From contig MU004240.1 of the NCBI GenBank assembly GCA_010405405.1, positions 264,217 through 328,216 of the forward strand: a stretch of DNA of 64,000 nt. Reading direction: 5' to 3'. The notes beneath the pieces were generated by a model. It made no database searches. It saw only the letters and a list, made by a program, of their open reading frames with translations, and was not told where the DNA came from. Shown one piece after another: positions 33,068 through 44,349 of the stretch. The position numbers were made by a program, and so were the translations under genes. Position 1 is the stretch's first letter, and every line of letters begins with the position of its first letter. This DNA is from Microthyrium microscopicum (Eukaryota; Ascomycota; Dothideomycetes; Microthyriales; Microthyriaceae).

Positions 33068-36000
33068 CTAATGCTCGGGAACAGTATAGAAATCGGTGCA
33101 ACCATCATCGGACTCATTTGAATCGTCATTATTGTTATCCTCAAACATTGTGGCGGGAGCGACTTGATCAGTCGATACTAGCTTGATCCTCGGCTTCATG
33201 ATATTGCGCATGCTTTCTACCATTAAGCGGGAGCCAAGGATGTACCGTGCTTTGATATCGCATAGTACATCTCCTGCCAGATGCCACACAAAGAGGTGAT
33301 CCTTGTGAAAGACTTCAGACAAAGCTGAAGCTTTGAGAAGAGTCCATGTTGAGTAGCTGTGGCCAATTCCGTCTGTTTTCCATCCCGCAATGGTCTCATG
33401 AGTTCTATTGACTGGTTGGAGATCATGAAACCGAGCGCAGAATTGCTCAGCTTGCCTCGTGAAAGTCTTGCCGCTCCTCTCTGCAAAGCTGCCAGACTTG
33501 TTTTCGGCGGCTTTCCTTTCTTTGGTTGCAAGCTTCCATGCGTCAAAGATAAGAAACAAGTTCTGCTTGAGGTGCTTCATCTCCTCTTTGATTTCGGCAT
33601 GATCCGATCTCAATTGTTTATGATAAATGCCAGCGAGATGTTCATCGGGTGTATTGTGAGCTGCGCACTCGTCGTTTATGAGTCGAATGGTTTCCTCGAT
33701 GTGTGGGTCGACGACCAAAAAGAAAAGCCGGTCAAGAACATGTGTTGGATTTGCCATGCGTGGGTAATGTTTTTGAGGACTTGGATTGGATTTGGCATTA
33801 GATTCCCACTGTTCCTCGAATTTCCACTTCAGTTTCTTGGCCTCTGAGCGCTCCCATGCTTCATAGTACTTCTTGTACTCTGGATCAGGGAGGCTGTGAT
33901 TTGCTACAATTCTCTTGCTTGTCTTCCACTTTTCGAAAGCAGACTTGGAGTATTTGAATCCGCTTTTGGCTGAATCAATCAGGTGATCATGGAGGTCTGC
34001 CAGCAGCTCTACACCTGGATCTCTTAAACTTGTGCGATATGCTAGCCGCTCATGGTAATTGGTGACTAGCCCAAGAATGTCCTCATTCAAACGAAAATCG
34101 AAGGCATCCCGAAGGAGAGGATCAACTCCAGCGGAACCGGGGTCCCTGAGATCAATCATTATATCAGAGACTTTGCGTCGATCAACGACGATACCAAATG
34201 ATTCAGGCTCTGGTAAGGATACAGGAGCTGGTGAGTTTAGGAAATTCTCCACGAGTGAGGGTTCCCAGCATATCTAATAAGAGTGAGCTTACTTAGGATT
34301 GAGAGCAATGCTGACTGGGAAACTTACCCAGAATGTGTCACCATCATAATCACCTCCCTGTAGTTTCGAGGCTAAAGGCACTGAACCATTGGAAGAAAAT
34401 ACAACGGTGTTATGCGGGAAGTCAAGATCCATTCTTGGTACTGCTCTCACCTTCTGGATATCTGACGGTCGAAGGGCAGGATGCCTGGCAACAAGCACGT
34501 CTCTACCCATGAGTGATAGGATGCGCTCGTTGTCAGCGTCCTCAAACCCATGGGAAAACGACAAGTAAATCTCGCCTGGTTTTAGCACCCGATAAGGGTC
34601 TGCAATACCCATGACCATCGTTGATCGAGCCAACGGGATACTGAGGCTCTTCATAATTTTGTTGAAGTGCCACCAGATGGGCTGATACAACTCTTGTGCT
34701 AGGAAGCGCAGCTTCTTGGGGTCGAAGCCTGCTTCGAGAAGCATGTTCGCTTTTGCAACTGGACCTGAAGGTAGACTGCCGTCGCGACTGTCGGAATTGT
34801 TCGAGGGCAAATGCTGCTGTAGCCAGCACCGTAGAACGCAAGGGTCCTGAAATGCCTGGATGATCCCATCACGCTCTTCGTCTAGTACGTTGATTATCAG
34901 GGCCTGTATGTTGTCATAGGGTACGCCCCGATCTATCAGGATGGGAATGAAATCTCGATGAAGATTAGACGTCGTCGGCTTGTTAGACGACTGGACTACA
35001 TCGAAGGTCCAGCGAACTGGATCGAAGAAGTCTGCGGTCGCATCTTCCTCATGATGGAAGAACTTCTTCTGACTGTCAGTGATCTGTATCCAATGACTCT
35101 GATCTTCACCACGAGCAGTCGCTGGTGAGGCGCTGCGAATCCAGACACCTTTGGCACCATTGATCCTAGCCTGGAAAACGCTGGGCATCATTCCGGAATG
35201 ATTTTTCCAGATTTCTTGACAAGCACCAAGAGATATGAGAGAGCAGCCATCGTTCATGACTTCCTCCTTGAACCCTTTCTGTGACCAAGAAAACTTTGGG
35301 TCGTTATAGTCAAATGGCTCGGGGTCATGATTGGACTTCATATCGCCAACAAACTGTACCTCGTTGAAGGCGAATTGACAAGCGACTGATGTTCTCGAGA
35401 AGCCTGGGTCATGTTAGTACAATGGTCATGTGTTTAGCGAAGATGAAACTTACCAAGATCTAGCCGCGAATACAGCTTACAGTATGGTAATGCTAGATTC
35501 TGCGGATTGTGCAACGAGACGAACCAGTTGATGCATTCTCCAAGAGTGATACTTTGGAGGCCTAGTCCCTCAGTCGCAAATAAGATCACCCGGAAGGAGT
35601 ATTCATCCTTTTTCTTACCGCCCTTGAGCTTGCCGTTTTTTACCCGCTCCAGATGGATAGCTCTCCATTTTCTACCAAGCCACAATTGTTCAATCAATAG
35701 CCACTCAAGATAACGTCGCCGGAATTGCTCTTTGATAGCAGGCTCTCCTTTGAGTTCTGGTATCCTTTTGAGGTCCGGAAAGTAGACGTAGAGAAATCGA
35801 TCGCCACCGAACTTCCTTTGAAGCCTCGAGTGCTTTTCAATAGTCAATGGATCTGGCGTTAAAGAAAAAAGAGTCGCACCGGCAACATTGGGATGGACTC
35901 TTGCGCTCAATGATAATCCCATCTCTTGTTGAGCAGGAGGGTTACTAGCAGAGGCACTAGCCACATCCCAAGCTTTCTTGGAAGACCTTGGACAGGGAAA

Positions 36001-37301
36001 ATGAGATGGTCCTGCCGCTTTGCGAACCGCCTGCCAGAACGCGTCGTATTCGACGGGTAGAGGTACGGACTTGATGATATCATCAATGTCTTTATCTGCT
36101 TGTGCCGCAACCCTGGCACACTCAAATTGGGCAAAGAATGGGAGCTGATTGGCACTTTCTGGGCCATCTAAAAAGAGACCGTCGCTGGGAAAATTTCGGA
36201 TTTTGTAGTTCTCTGGAGGACCTGGTTGTTCCCTGATTCGGTCCGGTCTTCGGGGAGAGGACGACTGAAGTACCTGCTCGAAGCTATCTCCAGCTTGCTG
36301 AAGACCTTGATTCGTCAACTCAAAGCTTTCCACTGCGGCTATGAGCCCTCGACCTGTCTCCGAATCGACCGTGTAGCGCTGGGAGCTATTGGTCTCACTG
36401 TTTCGAGACTTGCTATAGCCTAAGGTTTGAAAAGCTTTTCCATCACTTGTAGTCATGCTAAATGAGGAGGAATGATTCTCCGCAGGCTCAGGATCAGGAT
36501 CTGTTATATCCGTCTCGAAGGAGCGATTGCTGAGCCTGAGTCCTGAATTAGTCGACTGAAAAGACAGAAGTGGTATTGATGTCGAGGGCATAGTAGACCC
36601 AAAGGAGATTTGGGCAGTATCAGACTTTCTGGAGCTACGTGAAGATCTCGAAGTTCTCAGGGACTTCCGAGCTTTAGTCTGTTCACCGTCATCTTGGTGA
36701 CTGGCATCCGAGGATCGTTTATGCGATCGTGGGCGCGAGTTCACACTACGGGACGGTGACTCTGGTGGAGTGTTGAATTCATCACCGGAGTCTTCTGTTG
36801 GCGTCCGCGGTCGTTCTATGGGTTGTGCAGCCTTAGCTAGTGAATGCTTTAGTGTCTCGGTTTACACTGATATAAGCTAACTAGGGTAGACTTACACTGA
36901 TCCAATTTCCCTTGAAAAGAAGACAAGACTGCCTGTTCCTGGAGAATAGAGCTAGCGCTGCGTTGGAAAGAAGGAGTTGAAGGTGCTTGAAGGCGCACTT
37001 CTTCTTTGAGTATCAGAGCTAGTTGCTGGATCGAGTTTGGCGGCGTGTTACGGCACTGAAGCTCGACATTGTCCAAGGCAGCTCGTTTTTGAAAGTACAA
37101 GAACTGTACTCTTTTCCAACATTGTTCTTCATCATTTCCAGAAGAATCAACTTTATTGGGAGACCATCCTCTATCTCTGGGAACAAATGGGAGACGGTAT
37201 GTTTGGCAAATGTTTCCTAACCACTTGTTGATCTCGTCGTGAGACTTGGACGGGGAGCTCGGAGGCGTGTTCGCAGATGGATTGGGCCGAGCGAACGACA
37301 T
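33068..37301 (-). CDS. RNA-dependent RNA polymerase (RNAi/quelling type)
   Basis: Exons on the minus strand: 37301-36896, 36836-35454, 35403-34328 and 34273-33068, giving 1356 aa. All three introns (50-59 bases) are GT-AG and keep frame exactly. The first 300 residues are Ser/Arg-rich and probably disordered. The RdRP domain follows, with LDLGFSRTS, conserved GVPYDN and the catalytic DxDGD signature at Asp948/Asp950/Asp952 in LQGGDYDGDTFW. This is the two-barrel cellular RdRP family (QDE-1, SAD-1, RRP-3 in Neurospora), which copies aberrant RNA into dsRNA for Dicer. The catalytic triad is intact, so an active enzyme is expected. I cannot say which of the three paralogue groups it belongs to. 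It is divergent from the PEP12-like gene across about 685 bases. Confidence 0.93.
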
Positions 37302-37986
37302 TTGGTCCTGATATTGATTTCTGCAAGGAATTGATCAATGACTGTTACCAGTAGTTTGCCACTGGCTCAAGTTTTCTGGGGCAAGGGCGGAATCGAGCAA
37401 TGTGAGCCAATTGATCAGATCAGGCTGAAGCGGGCCCATACTGCAGATGCAGGTTGCACGAATGCTGGTGGGGGAATGAACTTACATGCTCTGCACAGGT
37501 TACTGGAAAATGATTCAACTGCACCAACAAGGCTGGCAAGGCTAAATGATGGTCAAATTGGCACAATCAATTGCTAGAAAATGGAGTTCTTTGGGACCGG
37601 AGAGCGGGAGCTTGAGAGGAACGGCTCGCGTTAGTTTAGGACCGCTGTCGGGCGCGTTCGCCTCCCTGCCAACCAGCTTGAATCTGTCAGACGCGTCAAG
37701 AAAATCAACACGCTCTCACCTGATACGCCACTTGCTCTGCATTTTACCAAAACCTTCGAAACCAGTTTGAAGCTTGGCCCAGGCCGCCAGGCCCCAGCTT
37801 CATGTTGGTGCTTGATATAGCCGCGCGGCTGCTACCCATCCAGCCTTCAAGTCACAAGGCAACGACAATCGCCAAACGTCACAGATCCAACATCTCTGAT
37901 CTTCACCAGACAACACCCAACTTCCGCTTATTTTATTGTCCGGAGCAGGTACGCTTATACGCATCGCAGACACAGATCACACCATC
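37302..37986. promoter_or_regulatory. Divergent promoter region, RdRP / PEP12-like gene
   Basis: This stretch of 685 bases separates two start codons in opposite orientation. No supported ORF. It must contain both 5' leaders; no specific element was resolved. Confidence 0.5.
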
Positions 37987-38859
37987 ATGTCCTACGAAAG
38001 AGGCTCCGCCCTCGAATCGCAGCCAACAACACAGCGTCGCGAGGATGACCCTCAGTTTCAGGATGATCCTGAGTTCGTCAGCTTTAGTTCAGAACTTTCA
38101 GACAAACTCTTCTCACTCACATCAACTGTTTCTCGACTATCAAATGAAGTAGCCTTATTAGGCACCCGCCGGGAGTCGGAGCGTGTACGAGAGCGGGCAC
38201 GAGAACTTATCGATCAAGGATCCAAGGAGTTCAAGTCAGTCGGTGAAGGGTTAAAGAAAGTGTTGACCTGGCCAGACGTTGGTGTAAGTTACATGCTTGC
38301 AGTTCAGAGTGAAGAAGTATGTTATTGACATTACTAGCCATCTCAACGATTCACGCAAGGAAAACTCAACCGCGAGTTCCAAGCCTCTTTGAAGGAGTTT
38401 CAAGAACTTCAACGAACCGCACTCGAGAAGGAACGCAATGCAGCAGCAGCAAGCAGAGCTGCATTAGACGATCAAGCCACTTCTCCATCCGGTTCATCTC
38501 CACTCGGTCAACGACAACTACAAGAGCAAGAGCAGTTGCGCCTAGCATCACAAGATGAAGTAGATTTTCAAGAGTCACTTATCATCGAGCGGGAGAGCGA
38601 GATCCGAAACATTGAGCAAAGCGTCGGAGAGCTGAACGAGCTATTCCGCGACGTCGCCCACATGATACACGAGCAAGGAGAACAACTTGACATAATCCAA
38701 GAGCACGCGTACGACACTCGCGAGGATACAAGGGCCGCACACGTTGAGCTAAACCAAGCCTACCGGTATCAGAAAAATGCTCGAAACAGGATGTGCTGCT
38801 TGCTTTTGGTTCTATTGGTAGTTCTCACGATAATAATTCTCGCTGTGGCTTTGGCATGA
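37987..38859 (+). CDS. PEP12: Qa-SNARE (Pep12/syntaxin-7-like endosomal t-SNARE)
   Basis: Exons 37987-38281 and 38360-38859 give 264 aa. The phase-1 junction (donor GTGTAAG) restores the sequence PDVGKLNREFQ, normal for syntaxins; the alternative donor three bases on would break the frame. An N-terminal Habc-like helical region is followed by a low-complexity Ser/Gln linker. The SNARE motif runs from about 180 to 240 with the zero-layer glutamine Gln204 in MIHEQGEQLD. A single C-terminal membrane anchor (MCCLLLVLLVVLTIIILAVALA) ends the protein. The family drives Golgi-to-endosome and vacuolar fusion. Assignment to Pep12 rather than another endosomal Qa-SNARE is by overall resemblance. Confidence 0.88.
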
Positions 38860-39060
38860 GATTTTATTTACGGCGTTTGGGATTAGCATTAGTTTTGCTT
38901 TTGAGTATAATGGCAAGATGCCTTACTGTCTATAATACAAATTGATGTGTACATGATAACCTGCTAGCTTCTATTTCCGCTAAATGATATTATGACAGAT
39001 TGATGAACAGATGACTGCCTTCCAACAGCCGTAATATACATAAATGTTGCATATCGCAAG

Positions 39061-40236
39061 CTACACGAGTCCCATGAGCTGTACCGCATACTCCGCAAGC
39101 AGTCCAAGGGATATGCCGCCACCCGTGAAGAGGCAGCCGTTCTTGAACCACCACCAGCAATTAGCCACACTATTCAGCTGAACCTTCCATATCATAGCCG
39201 CTAAGCTCGCCGCAGCGGAACCACAAGCGCCAATGTAGAATACTGGACTGGCACCAACAGCTGCTCCAGCAGCAGCAAGTAGCCCAATCTGTACTACAGC
39301 AAGACCGCTAAGGACTGCCTTTGTATCTTTCCCATGCCTCAGCACAATGCTTTTGATACCAGCTTTAACATCATCCTTCTTGTCCATATGCGCGTAGATC
39401 ATATCGTACAACACTGTCCAGGCCACATTACTCGCATAAAGTGAGCCAGCGGCAAAAAGAGCAGCTTGATTTGATAGAAGGTCGATTCCAAGAGCCGGAA
39501 AACCCATGATAGCGCCCCATGAGAACGTCAGTCCAAGAACGAATTGCGGGTAGTATGTGATTCGTTTCGCCAATGGGTATGTTGTGACTAAGAGAAGCGA
39601 TGGAATGCCATAGTAGAGACATTGAGTTGGAAATTGAACGAGAATTGCCAGACCAGTCAAGAGCTGTACGCCAGTGAATATCACGGCATTGCGAGGTGTT
39701 ACTGCTCGTCTGGCTAGTGGACGCAGCTTTGTACGCTCAACGTAAGGATCTAGGTTGCGGTCCCAGAGATCGTTGATTGTGCATCCTGCGCCGCGCATTA
39801 TGAGAGCGCCGCTGAGGAAGAGGCCGGCATAACCGATGACGGTCAAAGGAGGAGCGATTGGAACTGCGAGGGGTGCTGCTAGGAGTGTGCTCCAGAGACA
39901 TGGCCAGAACAAGTAGTAGGCACCGGCCGGTTTGTCTATTCTCGTAAGCTCGGCATATGGAATGAGAGCTTTAGGGAGATGTGATATGAGGCCAGTGGTT
40001 GGTGGTGTGTAAGGTGCCTGAGGGCCTACAGTCTCTGAGAGAGTTGCGGTACTGTTTTGTCGTATTCTAGCTCTTGAAGTATGTTTTGAGGATACAATCA
40101 ACGATCGACGTGTTGATATACTTTTCCATCTTTGTGATTTTTGAAATGCTTGCCCATTCCAACACGTCCTGTCAGCCTGGCGAGGTAGTTTAACTTCCAA
40201 TGCGCTCAAGATCTTCCTTCCGCTCCAAAACGCCAT
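39061..40236 (-). CDS. COQ2: 4-hydroxybenzoate polyprenyltransferase (coenzyme Q biosynthesis)
   Basis: A single exon of 391 aa. The first 70 residues are rich in Arg/Ser and lack acids, as in a mitochondrial presequence. The UbiA-type core has both aspartate-rich motifs: NDLWDRNLD (Asn155-Asp163) and YDMIYAHMDKKDD (Tyr277-Asp289), which bind the Mg-polyprenyl diphosphate. Several hydrophobic helices follow the UbiA pattern. Coq2 attaches the polyprenyl tail to 4-hydroxybenzoate in the inner mitochondrial membrane, the committed step to ubiquinone. It is convergent with the SNARE gene (gap about 200 bases) and divergent from the JmjC gene. Confidence 0.95.
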   Translation of the reverse strand: MAFWSGRKILSALEVKLPRQADRTCWNGQAFQKSQRWKSISTRRSLIVSSKHTSRARIRQNSTATLSETVGPQAPYTPPTTGLISHLPKALIPYAELTRIDKPAGAYYLFWPCLWSTLLAAPLAVPIAPPLTVIGYAGLFLSGALIMRGAGCTINDLWDRNLDPYVERTKLRPLARRAVTPRNAVIFTGVQLLTGLAILVQFPTQCLYYGIPSLLLVTTYPLAKRITYYPQFVLGLTFSWGAIMGFPALGIDLLSNQAALFAAGSLYASNVAWTVLYDMIYAHMDKKDDVKAGIKSIVLRHGKDTKAVLSGLAVVQIGLLAAAGAAVGASPVFYIGACGSAAASLAAMIWKVQLNSVANCWWWFKNGCLFTGGGISLGLLAEYAVQLMGLV

Positions 40237-40683
40237 CCTTCCTTCTCCGTGCTCTTGCTCTCCTCAACAGGCTTCGGCCTCAATAACTGAGACTAGCTAG
40301 TAGATCTTCTGCGCATCAAGCCAACTTGCAATCCAGTGCTAAATGCGATTTGATTGACACAAGATATAAGATGACGGTTCGTGTTTTCTAGTCTGGTTCT
40401 GAGAGGCTCGACATGCATCACGTGATGATGTAAGTTGTCAACGTCCTGGTAGCTCCGCTTTCCATCAGAATCCATCTTTCAAACATTTCACGCGTACCTA
40501 GCACCACTCTCATCCCCGCAACCACCAACTTTCGCTCAGCTTCAGAGCGTGATTGCGTATCTGCCTGCGCTCATAAGCACATCTGCCTGAAGCATAATCA
40601 AAACCTTACTACCCCAGAGCCAGCTCGCGTTACCCTACCTGGCTTTGCGCCACGCGCGAGGACTCGACTAAAGAGTTGTCAAT
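40237..40683. promoter_or_regulatory. Divergent promoter region, COQ2 / JmjC gene
   Basis: This 447-base spacer lies between opposite start codons. The part next to the JmjC gene is pyrimidine-rich, as in many fungal leaders. No defined motif called. Confidence 0.5.
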
Positions 40684-43600
40684 ATGCCTGCGCAACGCCC
40701 CCGAGCATCGTTCGAACCAATATCAACAGATCTCGATATCAACCAGCTTGTCGAAGAAACACCGAATTTCGAGTTTTGTAATCGGCTATCTTTCACCGAA
40801 ATTGAACGTAGCCCCGAAGGCCTGGAACGATTCGAGCGCATGGTACGCGAAGTATGCATCAACAAAGGTCTTCCATTGGTGATAGACGGGTTTGAAGAGA
40901 AATTGGATGCGTGGGCTTTCACCCCAAAATGGCTGATAGACAATCATGGGAGCAAAGGTATGTCGCGGCCAGGTGGCGCAACGATATATAAGCTAATCTA
41001 AGTCAAAGTCGAAAATGCCCGTAACCTCACTCAGAAAGATAATATCGCAATGACCATCAAGCACTACCTATCCCACATGGGCAAGTTGACTGAACAATTC
41101 TTCGAAGGCCCGGAAAACTACAAGGACAAAAGCCGACAGCGCGTGTATCTCAAAGACATCGACTGTCCTCAAGTCTGGCAAGACAAACTGAAAGATATAA
41201 TACCCGGCGCGGTCTTCTACTTTAACGACAGCACTGGCTTGATAGGAGGCCCTGGCGCACTAAATGATCCTCTGCCCCATGCCACTGGTCCTCGAAAAGG
41301 CAAAGGCATTGGAATCGCTGGAGATCTCATGAGCAGTCTTCCTCTAGAGATGCGCGCAGAAAACTTGATGTGCTACATTGGGCATGAAGGCACATATACT
41401 CCAGCGCATCGAGAGATGTGCGCAACAATGAGTCACAATATAATGGTCAATACATCTGGGGATGTAGATGAAAACGGCAACCCTGAACGCCCTGGCTCCT
41501 CAATCTGGTTTATGACCCAGAGCAAAGATCGCAAGATTGTTGCCGAATGGTGGCAATCAACTCTAGGCCACGACATTGAGCTTGAAGACCACTTTGCACA
41601 AATTGCTGCTTGGCAACGCGCACCTTTTACCACATACGTTGTTGAGCAAAAGCTAGGAGACTTTGTTCTTATTCCCCCTCTAGCGCCGCATCAAGTTTGG
41701 AACAGAGGTACTCGAACCATGAAAGTCGCGTGGAATCGGACCACAGTGGAAACACTAGAATTTGCCATGCACGAAGCACTACCAAAGTCTCGTATGGTAT
41801 GTCGAGACGAACAGTACAAGAACAAGGCTATAATCTACTACACCTTGATGAAGTACTCGAGCCTGATCAAGCAAGCCGAGGATGTCTCTCAGCGATCCGA
41901 ATCACAGAGAGATGCATTGGCGCGATCGAAAAAGTATCGACAAGTTCAGAGAGATTTCATTCGATTATTCGAGCTCTTCAAAGAGGTACTTCTGGCCGAA
42001 ATGTTCGCACCTGGCTCTAAGGAGTCGTGCGAATTGCTCACATTCGACAGCAACGTGACATGTTCTTATTGCCGAGCCAATATTTTCAATCGATTCTTGA
42101 CTTGCAAGCATTGCAACGACAAGTTTGGCGGCGATGACCCATACGATGTCTGCATGGACTGCTATGTAATTGGCCGCAGCTGTGAATGTCGGTCGAAATA
42201 CAAATGGGTCGAGCAATTCAAATGGAAGCATCTTCAAGATCGTTATGAATACTGGCGCGAGCAAATTATCAAAATCAGTGGAGGTATGACAGGCCGCACG
42301 CCTTATCAACTAGAGGAAGAACGAAGACTATACCCTAAGAAGACAACGGCGCAGGTTTGTCAAGAACAACTTCGTATTCGACCATGGATCGATATCAAGA
42401 AAGAAACACCACCAACAGACGATGAAGAGGATGGCGAAGAAGAGGTTACGCTCAACAATGATGGAACAATCAAGAAAGTGACCAAGAAGAAAACCAAGTC
42501 CTACTTTGAGAAGAACAAGTCTTGTCACGTCTGCCTCTCTCGGCATCCCAAGTGGACGATGGCAATGTGTACAATGTGCGAAAAATACTGGTGCTATGGC
42601 AGTCTTTATCGCGCGTTTGATCTTTTGCCGCAAATGGTCCTTGAAGATCCGAACTGGGAATGCCCACATTGTCAGCGAATATGCTCTGCTGGAAATTGTC
42701 GTAAGGATCCACGCCAACAGCCTTATGTCCCTAACGGAACGTCACTTGGACATGATACGAAAAAGGTGGCTGACATAAGAAGCGTTGAGTGTCTTGTCGA
42801 TTTTGGTGTGTCCAACTTGAACTGGGCTGCCAATGATGGTAGCCAATTTGAACGACTCCAGGCTGAACAGGAAACGATGAACCAAACTCAGCCTCAGGAT
42901 CATTCTGGTGATGAAATGGATCTTGACGGCCCCCGGATTGCCTATTCACCCAATGCGATGATTGATCCGGCCCTTGCCGGTGATGTTCCGGACACACTAG
43001 AGCCTTTGGCACCCCCAGAGCAGCCATTGATAAGCAACATTCATGAGTACCCTGATCCATCAACTACTACGGCGTATCCCGACATTGATAATAGTGGCTA
43101 TGATCTCAATGTGACAATGTACCATGGTCCAGGCACTGTAGATACATCTACACCTGCGCCAGTCAACGGGTCGTCCAATACAAACAAACGGCCTGCAGCT
43201 GATATGGATCCGATCAAGATTGTCCAGCGCAAGAGAAAACGCAAGGCAAACGATGAGGAAGAAGTCACTCCCAACCGCAACAAGGCTTCTAAGCAGTTCC
43301 AGCAGGAGCAACACAAGAAGCAGCTAGATCAAGCACGTAAGGAAGGGCGATATCTTTATGTCTGGGCCAAACTCAACAACAAATCCCTCAAGGTCTCTCT
43401 CACTGTGCCTCAGGCCAAGCTCGAAGAATTACAGTCAATCGACCAGGAAAAGCAAGCGAAAGAACAGCAACGTAACAACGTGCTGCTTCGCTCAGATATC
43501 CGGCCACCACCACTTGTCGTATATAAGCCTGTGCCTAAGCCGAGTAAGCCCAAGTCATTCAAGGCTCGCCTGGAAGAAGACGAGGACTTTGGAGCTCGCT

Positions 43601-44349
43601 GGCGTCCAAAGGCTGGCAAACAGAAAAAGAAGCAACCGCAGTTTGAGGAAATTGAGCTTGAGAACAGTTCTGAGGATGATTTCTTCTACGAACGCGCTGG
43701 TGGCAATCGCTCTAGCAATCGTCGAAAGTCTGATTGGCTTGCACGCAAAAATCAGGACGAAGACGAAGACATTCCAGAAGAGCTTCCTCAAGATTACAAG
43801 GATCGCGCACCGGGTACGCGATCATCACTGAATGGCCGTCGCTCACTTGGACAAAAGGCGCCTAGAATTCGCCCTACTGGTGGCTCAAACAATGTCGACT
43901 TGACGAATGTGGCTACTAGCGAATCTGAAGATGAAGATGACACATCTGCCGCTGCCGAGAATACTGCCTCCAAAGCCGCAGAGGTTGCCCGCTTGGCCAT
44001 GGAAGAGGAGAATAGGCAAGCGAAATTGCAGGCTTTGCACTGGGCAGAGGACGGAGAAGATGACGATGATGCTGCTGAGCAGGACGGTACCGAGGGCGAT
44101 GAAGAAGATGAATTGTTTGCTGCCAAAACCCCAACGCCTCAGCGCCGTAGAGCAGGTCCAGCTTCTGCTTCTAACTCACCAGCTCCGACTTCAAACTCCG
44201 CACGGGCTGGTCCAAGCAAGTCACCAGCTGCCAATGGAGAGTCGCTTGCATCTCGCATGGCTGGTCGCAATATCAAGATTGTGGCCGCTAAAACGAAAAA
44301 GTTCTTCAGCAAGAGTGGCCCTCCTGGACGATCTCAGCTTCCTGGCTGA
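40684..44349 (+). CDS. JmjC-domain protein with zf-4CXXC_R1 (CDCA7-type) zinc finger
   Basis: Exons 40684-40957 and 41009-44349 give 1204 aa. The JmjC fold spans about residues 150-340, with a complete Fe(II) triad: His225 and Glu227 in TPAHREM and His319 in LAPHQVW. Residues about 440-500 hold a Cys-rich segment with repeated CxxC pairs. Residues about 595-680 hold a second one beginning CHVCLSRHPKW and ending WECPHCQRICSAGNC, which fits zf-4CXXC_R1. The C-terminal half is basic and acidic low-complexity. JmjC proteins are 2-oxoglutarate-dependent demethylases; the JmjC plus 4CXXC combination recalls plant IBM1-like and fungal heterochromatin-boundary proteins such as Neurospora DMM-1 (comparison from memory). 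Substrate is not predictable here. Confidence 0.88.
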
